From Bactericera cockerelli (lineage: Eukaryota > Arthropoda > Insecta > Hemiptera > Triozidae), in the NCBI GenBank assembly GCA_024516035.1, contig CM044965.1:26389141-26453140 (forward strand): 64,000 bases of DNA, read 5' to 3'. Made by a program: the position numbers and the translations under genes. Positions 1 through 9,300 of the stretch are shown piece by piece (positions within the stretch are counted from its first letter, which is position 1; every line of letters begins with the position of its first letter). Under the pieces are notes generated by a model. It saw only the letters and a list, made by a program, of their open reading frames with translations. It ran no database searches and had not been told where the DNA came from.

Positions 1-13
1 CTTTCTACCACAG

Positions 14-210
14 GTGAGCTACAAATTTCGGACAAGGAACGTCACAACCAAATAGAGAACCAGCTCAAAGACATTGCCACAATTGTCTCGGACAAATGCA
101 TCAACACGGAAACCAAGCGCCCATTCACTGTGTCCATGATAGAAGCAGGACTGAAGCAAATTCACTTCAGTGTCAATGTGAATAAGAATTCCAAGCAACA
201 GGCCTTGGAA
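14..210 (+). CDS. SBDS: SBDS internal coding exon (first one in window)
   Basis: The acceptor is CCACAG at 8-13 and the donor is GAA|GTAAGT at 211. The first two bases (GT) complete a Gly codon begun in an exon outside the window. It encodes 65 further residues including SDKERH and ETKRPFTV, which are strongly conserved in SBDS. Confidence 0.95.
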
Positions 211-3200
211 GTAAGTATCAAAGCTTCCGTGGTGAAACACCTATTACTACTCCTTGTTAGTCTGACTGGGGGACGTTAAACAGGGAGAAGACCAGTGTCC
301 CGCTAGAGGACTGGCTAGCTTGCACTTTCCTAAGGGTTTAATGGCTTATAAAGAAAAGTCCAAGTCCTCATGATGGTTGATCGCACATAGAAATATGTGG
401 TTCAGGACGAGCCAACTTTGAAATAAAGTTGACTGAAGACCATTACTCACCTCTCCAGCTGTAGCCAAGCTGGTTACAACAACAACAACAACCACTCCTT
501 GTGGTCCAGAGCAGGCGTGTAGCCAGGTAGTAGTTTTGAGAGAAAATCCACCCACCAAAATATCAAGAGGGGCAATCACTTCGATTGTTACAGAGCTCAC
601 TTTAATTAAATAAATAAAAAAATCAAGAAACACCTAAAAAAAATTATGCAATCTACAGAATAACCCTCTACCTCAAATATTTCTACAAGCAACATGAGAA
701 CTTGGACTTTTTTCATTGTCAGCCAATAAATCCTTGTTAACAGACAACCCCTCATAGGTAGATCAGATTGATAGACTGAGATTTGAGTTTTATATGTAGA
801 TGTAACATATTACAAGTTTAAATGACTTCTACAAGCTAAAAAGGAGATACTTGATCTTTTTATTAGATCCATCCCACCCAGTGTTTGAATTTTTCTTCAT
901 TAATTTGAGTTTGGGACCACATAATAATAAGACTCTGAAGGTTAGGTGCTAGAAAATGCTTTAAGCATTAACTTGGTCTGGCCACCTTTCACTAGAGTTT
1001 TATTATTATTATCTACATGCAATAAAAAGTACAGGGTCTTAAAATATGGTTAATTCTTGAGAAATTTTACAGGGTAGCCTGGTGGTTGCCTTCCACTAAA
1101 AAGTATTATTTATTTTGCTTTATTTTGTACTTAGGTATACTTTGAATTTGTAATCTTATTATATGTTTATATAGGGCTTGGCCCGTAAATATACACCTGT
1201 CAGGTATTATCATTATTATTTTATCAAGTGAGGTGATTCTCTGTCTTCCAGGTGATACCTCTCCTCAAGGCGGTGATGAGCGTGGAGCGAGCCCAGATGA
1301 GAGTGAAGGTGGAGGTGGCGAGTGGTGTGAAGGAGGTGAAGAAACTCAAGGAGAAGCTGGTCAAGTGTGCGATGAGTGTGGAGGAGGAGGACTGGAGTGG
1401 GGGAGGGTTGCTACTGGTGAGCTTTTTTGTTATTCATTTATTTAACAAGAATTGTGCTTTATTTGTACATCATTTCATTACAATATTAGGATAACAATAA
1501 CATAATAAATATATGTATAAGTACTTTAAATTAATAAAATAAAATAATATGAGTATGCACTTATACTATCACACTAAGGTACCTGGAGAACCAGGTACCT
1601 TAAGTGTGGCAGAGAATGCCTAAGGCATTAACTTCGCCCCGGATTACAAAACAATTGTAATAAAAATTAATATTTCTTTTTTGTACATATTTCTAAGTTT
1701 TTTTTTTTTTAATTTATTGTTATATTTTTTGTTGTTGTTGATGATTGTTTTGTAAAAAAAAAATAAAGTAAATAAATAAATAAAAAAAACCAGGCACCTT
1801 GATTTTAATGTAAACTCACAGTTCTCTGTCCCGGTAGTGATCAAGGTGTCAGACCGGTAGTCCAGAGATCGTGAGTTCAAACCCAGCCAGGTCATGACAA
1901 GTTATACTCCCATTTGACTACATAATAATACGTCTTGAACAGCCTCCATGGCCTGACGATTGAGACTACTGTCCATAGTCCAACGATCCCGAGTTCGATC
2001 CCCGGTTGGGGCAGACTTTTTGAAGAAAATTCTGTTCCCTCCAAACACGTGAGACTGGCAATTCTGGCACTACCCAGGCTGGGTGTGGTTAATGTGGGTA
2101 GCGGTTAGCTGGTACGATTCCCAGGGAATGGAAGGTGAAACCCTCGTCCTGATTATCTATCTCAATCAGTATGTTAAAACCTAATAGAATCAACTGGTCA
2201 CATTAGATCTACTTAGATCGCAGTGTTTCACTGATAACCATGCAACCAGGTCAGATATTAATTAATAATAATAAATTAGTCTTGGGCTCACTGCTGAAAT
2301 TAGTCCTAACCAGGCAGTATAAAGGAGAAAAATATTTTTTTTTTTATGTATAATTTTTTTGTCGTGAGGCACAAGGCCTCTTCACTATTTTTGCGGGTAG
2401 CGCAGCATTACTAAGAGCCTCCTTCACTTTTCGAATTCTATTACATTAATTTCTTTTTACTCTGGTAATGCCGCCACTGGTCGTTACTCATACAGTAACT
2501 GCTCATTTTTCCTCACGAGGTATGAGTGGACCCCGAACATCCAAGTACAGAGCAGAAAAATTCCTGCGTCGCTGTGTGCAAAAATTCCTGCATGAGTGCA
2601 ATGCCTAGCGCGCTAACTCACTCGGCATTGGTGACTACAATATTATTATTATTTAAAGTTATCATATTTGTGTTAATCACTTTCGTGATGTCACAACTAC
2701 TCAAACTCGCTTAACTAAATCCACGCTAGCCAGCGTCGATGGCATGTTGAATACACCGGTTCCCTTCAGAACACCGAAGTTAAGCGACATCCAGCGAGGT
2801 TAAGACTTGGATGGGTGACCATTCAAATTCTAATTCTCGTGACGCTGGCTTTTCCCGGCCCCACTCAGGCTGGGTGAGGTCAATGTGAGTAGCAGGTTTG
2901 TGAGTTTCCTGCGAATGGAGGGTAAAACCCCCGTCGTGATATGACCATGGCAGTTGAAAGCGACGTTAAAACCCCACTTAAAAAAAAAAAAAAATCCACG
3001 CTTATACCGGAACTCGAATCACTGACCTCCAGGTTACAAGTCCGCCGCCTTATCGATCAAGCTACGGAGGTCAGTTCAATATTATTATTATATTTGTGTT
3101 AATCACAATTGCTCAAACTAGCTCTACTAAATTATTGCTTAACATAAATCTCCAGAATACAAGTCCATTGCCTTCTCTTATTATTATTTTAATTCAAATC

Positions 3201-3393
3201 TATTTCAAAGCACATGTAAAACTTGGATCTAGTTAACTAAATTAACTTCTCCTTTCTTTTTCAGGTGTGCCTCATAGACCCAGGCAAGTACCGGGAGATT
3301 GATGAACTTGTGAGAAGTGAGACTCGAGGCCAGGGCACCCTTGAGTTGTTGAATCTGAAGGAGGTAACAGAGGGAGAGGAAATACTGGAGTAA
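14..3393 (+). CDS. SBDS: SBDS ribosome maturation factor, 3' part (last three coding exons)
   Basis: SBDS releases eIF6 from late cytoplasmic 60S subunits together with the GTPase EFL1. The joined exons are 14-210, 1252-1416 and 3265-3393, about 163 of the usual ~250 residues. The read-through product begins [18 protein letters not shown], continues with [18 protein letters not shown] and KQQALEVIPLLK, and ends [16 protein letters not shown]... ILNLKEV-type sequence to EGEEILE and TAA. This follows the family from the end of the N-terminal FYSH domain through the three-helix middle domain and the ferredoxin-like C-terminal domain. Introns enter at phase 1 (before 14), phase 0 and phase 0, all GT-AG. 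The N-terminal exons lie left of the window. Beyond the stop, the end of the last exon is repeated as a 74-bp array. A candidate AATAAA lies at 4581, but poly(A) placement is uncertain. UBFD1 is convergent downstream. Confidence 0.95.
258..498 (+). repeat. Family K element in SBDS intron
   Basis: Starts with one 38-bp-type unit (GGGGGACGTTAAACAGGGAG), then AAGTCCAAGTCCTCATGATG and TATGTGGTTCAGGACGAGCC, and ends in (AAC)n. Other copies are at 43075, 17066 and, inverted, 7229. Confidence 0.85.
499..876. other. SBDS intron sequence, nothing recognised
   Basis: AT-rich intron sequence after the K element. I see no repeat family member or open frame worth reporting. Confidence 0.6.
877..1102 (+). 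repeat. Family B SINE, 3' body only
   Basis: Carries the B body (GTTTGGGACCACATAATAAT, GGTTAGGTGCTAGAAAATGC) without the tRNA-like head. Confidence 0.8.
1252..1416 (+). CDS. SBDS: SBDS internal coding exon
   Basis: The acceptor is TCTTCCAG at 1251 and the donor is CTG|GTGAGC at 1417, with both introns in phase 0. Its 55 codons give [20 protein letters not shown] and [19 protein letters not shown], matching the SBDS helical region (IERAHMRL... KKLKEKL in the family). Confidence 0.95.
1838..2330 (+). repeat. Family C SINE split by a family E insertion
   Basis: The C head and body run to CGTCTTG at about 1937 and resume at CTTGGGCTCACTGCTG near 2275, reaching AGGCAGTATAAAGG. The E element lies between, with GTCTTG repeated on both sides. 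Confidence 0.75.
1939..2272 (+). repeat. Family E SINE
   Basis: tRNA-like head AGCCTCCATGGCCTGACGAT and GAGTTCGATCCCCGG (B-box-like), then the E body with AATTCTGTTCCCTCCA and GGTACGATTCCCAG. Confidence 0.85.
2353..2640 (-). repeat. Family G SINE
   Basis: Antisense copy: GTCGTGAGGCACAAGGCC tail, CCTCACGAGGTATGAGTGGA body, and CTAGCGCGCTAACTCACTCG head. The B-box region is partly lost. Confidence 0.8.
2650..3083 (-). repeat. Family A SINE interrupted by a 5S-derived SINE
   Basis: The A body (TTAATCACTTTCGTGATGTC) at 2660-2727 and the A head (CTGACCTCCAGGTTACAAGT) at 3003-3083 are parts of one antisense copy, separated by family F. Confidence 0.9.
2728..2991 (+). repeat. Family F: 5S rRNA-derived SINE (SINE3 type)
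   Basis: The first ~97 bases match 5S rRNA (TTGAATACACCGGTTC, CACCGAAGTTAAGC, CTTGGATGGGTGACC), including the internal promoter boxes. A non-5S body (CCCGGCCCCACTCAGGCTGG) and poly(A) follow. It is flanked by the direct repeat AAATCCACGCT at 2717-2727 and 2992-3002. Confidence 0.93.
3265..3393 (+). CDS. SBDS: SBDS terminal coding exon
   Basis: The acceptor is TTTTTCAG at 3264. Its 43 codons include [16 protein letters not shown] and [14 protein letters not shown], then TAA at 3391-3393, the normal SBDS C-terminus. From 3333 onward the exon is the first unit of a 74-bp tandem array. Confidence 0.95.
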   Translation: MCLIDPGKYREIDELVRSETRGQGTLELLNLKEVTEGEEILE

Positions 3394-3811
3394 ATACAAG
3401 TTTGAAGGGTACCCTTGAGTTGTTGAATCTGAAGGAGGTTACAGAGGGAGAGGAAATACTGGAGTAAATACAAGTTAGAAGGGTACCCTTGAGTTGTTGA
3501 ATCTGAAGGAGGTAACAGAGGGAGAGGAAATATTGGAGTAAATACATGTTAGAAGGGTACCCTTGAGTTGTTGAATCTGAAGGAGGTTACAGAGGGAGAG
3601 GAAATACTGGAGTGAATACAAGTTAGAAGGGTACCCTTGAGTTGTTGAATCTGAAGGAGGTTACAGAGGGAGAGGAAATACTGGAGTAAATACAAGTTAG
3701 AAGGGTACCCTTGAGTTGTTGAATCTGAAGGAGGTTACAGAGGGAGAGGAAATACTGGAGTAAATATAAGCTAGAAGGGTACCCTTGAGTTGCGGAATTT
3801 GAAGGATATTG
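3333..3811 (+). repeat. 74-bp tandem array built from the SBDS stop-codon region
   Basis: Units begin at 3333, 3407, 3481, 3555, 3629, 3703 and 3777 (last one partial), a constant 74-bp step with only a few substitutions. Unit 1 is the end of the SBDS coding exon with its TAA. The others repeat coding bases, stop and ~18 bp of 3'UTR. Because 74 is not a multiple of 3, later units are out of frame with the gene. Minus-strand open frames over this array are by-products of the repeat. Confidence 0.97.
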
Positions 3812-4158
3812 GCCTCTGTAGCTCATTTTTTAAGGAGTGAATACAAGGTCTAGTTAAAAAAAATCCCATTCGTGGGAGATTTTAACTTGAAGATAGAATA
3901 CCCTTATGCCTACTATTGTATCATACAGAAAAAAATATTTGTTTATTCTTCTCATTCTTTGGTTTAAAAGCAAAATAATGAAAATAATAATAATTCTCTT
4001 GTAAAAAGGGTGTGATTATTACCTATAGCAATCTCTGCTACCTCATAAGATTAAATTTAAAAATTAGGTTATGAACCTTTCAGTGATCATTCTGTTTTTG
4101 TAGTCTACCTAAAACTTGCACGACTGGCTGTTTTCTTATTGTTTGTACAAGTGATAAG
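3812..4158. other. Downstream of SBDS array, nothing recognised
   Basis: AT-rich sequence past the SBDS stop-region array; probably 3'UTR or intergenic DNA. Confidence 0.5.
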
Positions 4159-4305
4159 TTTAATTTTTTTATCATATTTGTTTTAACTTTTGTGATATTA
4201 CAAATACTCAAACTCGCTATACTAAATCTACACTGAATCCGGGACTTGAACCACCGACCTCCAGGTTACAAGTCCGCCGCCTTATCAATCAAGCTACTGA
4301 GGTCA
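4159..4305 (-). repeat. Family A SINE
   Basis: Near full-length antisense copy with GACTTGAACCACCGACCTCC (B-box region) and a T-rich end. Confidence 0.9.
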
Positions 4306-4867
4306 GCTTGTTCGACAAGTAAATCAATATCATTTACACACTAGAAGGTGAAAATATACCTCTTGGCAAGAAATGCAGTACAGTCAATCCGGGATATGAA
4401 AGAACTCAAGGGATCGGATTTTTTTCCTATTATGAAGAGGTTATTTTTGCTTTAGTGAGGTAATTTTTTCGTGAAAATTGTTATTTTCTATCCCGGTCAT
4501 TGTTTAATCCAGGTTTGATTGTATTAAGCTTGCCATCTAAACTGTATATGTACCATTTGTATAGTTTAAAACTTTAAACAAATAAACACGAGTAATTTTT
4601 GAGACAGTATTTTATGTGAACATTTGCTCTTTTTATTATTTATTTTATCTTAAAAATGGTAAACAAAGTATTTTTTTGACTGAAACTCAAATTTAAAATA
4701 AATGTAATCAATCACTGACAGATTTACATTTTACAATAAACGTAAATCTACTTCTTAAACATAAGTAGGGTAGATTAGAGACCTTACAATTTTAAGGAAA
4801 TATTTGCTGGGTTAAATACAAACGATCAGTCTTATTAAATCAAAACAAAGATTCGCGGTGTACTTTC
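4306..4867. other. Intergenic between SBDS and UBFD1, nothing recognised
   Basis: AT-rich sequence. It contains the only well-formed AATAAA downstream of SBDS (4581-4586). Confidence 0.5.
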
Positions 4868-5177
4868 ATTTTTTTTATTTATTAAGATGAGTGTTTCACA
4901 GCCGTTTTTATTTCTTAGCCATGAAATAGGAGCTACTGCAGACGCTTGTGGTCTGTGTTGTAGCCTACCCATCCCGTAGTATGCCTCCCTTCTGATGGGC
5001 GAGAAGTGACACAATACTTCCCATTTAGGTGCTTGGTCAACACGAGCGCACCGGGAGGTATCCCTTACAAGCAATTGTAACCAAATTATGATTACAATTT
5101 TTTGTCGGCACGGGGGATCGAACCCGGGACCTTCCACATGACAAGCGAGTGCTTAAACACCGAGCTAATCGCGCGCT
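4868..5177 (-). repeat. Family D SINE
   Basis: Antisense full-length copy: AAGATGAGTGTTTCACAGCC at one end, GGGGGATCGAACCCGGGACC (B-box) and GAGCTAATCGCGCGC (head) at the other. Confidence 0.93.
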
Positions 5178-5199
5178 TTAATATTCTATCTTGATTGGT

Positions 5200-5660
5200 A
5201 GTCACTATGGCCAAGTGGATAGTGCACTAGTCTTCCACACACAGTGTGACCTGGGCTTGATCCAGGATATTTTCTGCTCTTTACTTGGATGTCAGGGGTT
5301 CACTCATACCTCGTGAGGAAAAATGACAAGTTACTTTAATGTGAGCAGCGACCAGTGGCGGAGTTATGTGCAAAAGTAAGATATTGGGATATTCAAGGAC
5401 AAAAAAAAGCCCAATAATTCTGCACTACCCACTAAAATCGTGATATATTAACACAAAAACACACATTTCTACATTTTATTTATTCTATCTTGATTCAATG
5501 AAGGTACTTGAATAGAAAATTATTTGTGTTAATTGTGTAACTTCGCCCATCAAGGGGACAAGGGGAAGCTTACTACAGAATGAATAAGCTACAACACAGA
5601 CCATAAATTTCTACAATAGCTGTTGTTTTAAGGCAACAAAATAAAAAAGCTGTGAAAAAC
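5200..5660 (+). repeat. Family G SINE and a D fragment
   Basis: A diverged G copy (TAGTCACTATGGCCAAGTGG head, CCTCGTGAGGAAAAATGACA) runs to about 5468. A D-type tail (AGCTACAACACAGACCATAA) follows at 5538-5660. Confidence 0.75.
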
Positions 5661-6235
5661 CCATTTATAAAATAAAAAATTGGAATCAAAATCTTTATCT
5701 TACTGTGAAATTTTTTTTTTTTATAATAAAATCTGATTTTTTTTATTTGCAATATAAAATTTTAACTCAAAATTTAATCTTTTGACTTAGGGCAAAATTA
5801 TAACAGGAATGGTAAATCTTAGTGGACACTATCCCTTAACTTTCACCTTGACAACAACTGAAGATTTCATATCTGAGCTGGGCTTTGTAGCTGTATGTTA
5901 ACTCTGTGGTGTAACAGAGCTGTGGCCAGTCTTCGGAAAATCTTGTTTTAAAATACCTATCGGTATCGGCTTACATTTACTAATGCTGTTTCATAATTTC
6001 ATTTTTTTCCCCATTATTAGGCACTTTAACCACTTATTGTATGGTCATTCGTGCCGATCCTCTAAGGTCTAGATAAGGTGAAGGAGGTTGATAAGAATCA
6101 AATTTGAATTTTTCTTTCAGGCGGGATAAAAAATTTAAAATCAGAATCTCTCGATCTTTTAGAAATAAATCTCAATCTAATTTCTCTGGATGGAATTCAA
6201 TGTTGAGCGGGTATGCTGGGGCTATGTAGAGCAAA
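5661..6235. other. UBFD1 3' flank
   Basis: AT-rich and non-repetitive as far as I can see; presumed UBFD1 3'UTR on the minus strand, with a candidate AATAAA at 5747-5742. Confidence 0.5.
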
Positions 6236-6302
6236 TCACGAATCCATGATGATGTGTTTGATTGAATCTACATACTGGGCCGGTACATAGTAGATCCAAT
6301 AC
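6236..6302 (-). CDS. UBFD1: UBFD1 terminal coding exon
   Basis: The acceptor is GTCGCAG at 6303. It encodes YWIYYVPAQYVDSIKHIIMDS and TGA at 6238-6236, aligning with the family YYWVYWVPTQYVDAIK. The end is shorter than the vertebrate GKWQYF ending. Confidence 0.9.
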
Positions 6303-9300
6303 CTGCGACAGAGATAAACATTATTTGTGAGAAATTCAATTTTTTTTCTTCTAACATGCCAATACTAAAAAAATGCATACTTTTTCTCATAATATTGTTT
6401 CTAGTTTTTTCATTGTTAAAATAATTATTTCTACTGTACATATGTCCAATTGTCCATTAATATCTAATAAAGTGTTGAATAATAATAAATAAATAAACCT
6501 TTATTTGGAACAGAAATATTACATACATCAAAATTAACACATACATCAGAACAACCGGTTCCAATTCAGCTTATTTGCTGAGGTACTTTTTTTTACTTTC
6601 CTTATCCTATAATAAGGAAAGTATTGTATTCGTTGAAAATTTGACCTACCCAGTTTTGAATAATAATAATAATGTCTATCAACAGCTGATAACTTTTGAA
6701 CGGTTAGAGCTGGAAAACTGAAATTTTGACTGTATTGCATTTTTGAATATATTAAAAAAAAACCAGGGACAAACAAACAAACTGTTGTAGTACCCTCTTT
6801 TTTTTGACTGACTGAGTGATTCTTACCTAGAAGCGTCAGTAGTGCCCAGCTGCAGTGCCATGATATGATATTGTTCCATGCCTTCAATAGGCTCAGACAA
6901 TACGCTCTTGATTGAGCTCATTCTAATCTTCTCTGTTCTCTCCTTGGTACCTGGAAAACAATAAAGGAATCGTTCATCAAAATGTAAAATAATCTGATTT
7001 CTTTATTTTTACAAGTTATCATATTTTTTTCAAGTTATCATATTAGTGTGGCTGGGGACTATAAACAGGGAGAAGACCAGCAGTCTGGCTGGGGGACTAT
7101 AAACAGGGAGAAGACCAGCAGTCTGGCTGGGGGACTATAAACAGGGAGAAGACCAGCAGTCTGGCTGGGGGACTATAAACAGGGAGAAGACCAGCAGTCT
7201 GGCTGGGGGACTATAAACAGGGAGTAGACCACAGGGAGTGATGGTCTCCAGCCAACTCTGGTGGAAAAGCTGGCTGGCTATTTCTATGTGCAACTTGTGC
7301 TTTTTCTTTATAACTGCAAGATAGCCTGGTTTGTTAGGGTTTGTTCGTTGTATGTTTATAATCCTCTAACAAGACACTGGACTTCTCCCTGTTCAACATC
7401 CCCCAGCCAGACAATACAACCTTTCGAAAATTTCGGTAGCTAAATTTCCTCAATTAAATTAAGAAAAAAATACGCATTTAGTGGTCTTCAAACCAATGGA
7501 TCCTACCTGTATCACCAGACTAGTTTCTTAACCATTTGACTAACAATGCATGGGAAAATAAGGTAATTCCAGTAACCTACCGAGCCACAGTTCATCAAGT
7601 TCTAGTCTGAACGTAATCCTCAGTTTACCGCCCGCCTTATTCAGCATGCCACTCAGAGGTACGGGAGGTAACGGCTCCTTTGTGTTGAGAATTCCTGGCA
7701 TTACATCCTCTGGCAGACCTAGGGGGAGTGGTATAATATTCATTATTATTATTATCTTTGAGGTTAGGATTTTAATAAGGGCTTTGTTCCAGATTTTTTT
7801 CTTACTCTCATAATCCCAAAATCTCCCTTTTAACTGCACTCTGATCAGGGAAATTTTCACCACAAAAAAAATACTTAGGGTTGGGTGGAAGAGATTGCCA
7901 TACCAAGAACCCCGCCCTTTAGTAAACACATATATATTTATCTGTTTTTTTTTTTCTTTTTATTGTTTATTTTGTTTCTATTTTTTTTTGTTTTTTTTTT
8001 TAATTTTTGTAATCATTATCTGTACTGTACATATGTCTTATTGTCTAATAAAGAATTTAATAATCATAAATAGTTGTGCACTGAGATAGGTATAAGAACT
8101 TCTAAACATACATGGCTGTTCTTTGTGTCCTTCATTAGTCTGTCCCGGTAGCTCAGTGGTAAAGGCACTCTGTGAATCCAGAGGTCGCGGGTTCGAAACC
8201 CAGCCGGGACATGACAAGTTATACTCCCATTTGGGATTTTTACCACATAAGAATACTTCTTGGGCCTACTGCTGGAATAATTGGACATAATAGTCCTAAT
8301 CGGGCAGTATAAATAAGACAATATTATTATTATTACCTTTATCCAAAACAGCCTTGTGCATCTTCTGCTTACACCAGGCTTCCTTGTTGACTTTCTCTTC
8401 CTGCAATGCTTTCTGTTCTTCCGCTGTGGGTACTGTTGCCAAATTCAAAACATCATTCAGCTTCGAGCCGACTAGCATGATTTTAGTATTGTTTGTGACA
8501 CCTAGGCTTTTCAGGGTCTGCTCATTCTTGGCCATGCCTTTATACATGATCTTCTGCAAGCCTTGAGGAACTCCTGGGGAAAGAGAGCATTTAGTAAGAT
8601 TTAACTTGTCAACTTCAAAATTCAAACTAAAAAAATGCATTTCAATTATTTTTTTCGTTTACTTTTAGTACATAATACTTCCATTCTAGAGACAAATGCA
8701 AGCTTTTTGGGTTGTCATCCAAATGATGATGTTCTGAATAATGTTTTTTATGTTTAATAAAACTATACTATGACTGTATGTTCTAACATAATAGTGCAGG
8801 AGTGCACTTAACTTACTAAAATATGTAGTTTTTTTCATTACAAATGGAGCTTTTTCTTTTCATACATAGTTTAAAGTGTTTAAACAATACAGATATTAAG
8901 AAGGCCTATGAACATACCTATGATGGATTCTAAATGATTTTTCAACTGTAACACAGTGCTATTTTCCGAGAGTTTAATATCATATTTTTCTTTACTGTAA
9001 ATGACTACAAATTGAATGACTTTATCCTCAGAAGCTGCAACAGTAGTTTGTGTGTTTGAATTATCTGAGTTTGCTTTGTTTTCAGTGGGAGTTATTTCTG
9101 TAGGGACTGCTGTCTTGGAAACAGCATTGTTTATATTGGTAGAAGTGTCTGCGGGGGGTGTGGGTTTACTCTTGGTAAGATCTGCATTGGCAGGAGGGTT
9201 ATTCTCAGTCTCCATTGGTTTGACTTCAGTCGCCTCTTGAGTCACTTTATCTTTTGTATCATCTGAAAATAGACATTAAAAATGGATCCCTATTATTGAT

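Noticed and set aside
2728..2825. 5S rRNA gene
   Set aside because: The 5S-like part is incomplete and diverged, fused to a SINE body with poly(A) and flanked by a target-site duplication.
3261..3826. Minus-strand repeat proteins opposite SBDS
   Set aside because: Antisense reading of the 74-bp array of the SBDS exon end.
8141..8212. tRNA gene
   Set aside because: The cloverleaf-like head with a B-box is the start of an abundant SINE family with a common body; the same holds for the heads at 25560, 34294, 42534 and 62447.
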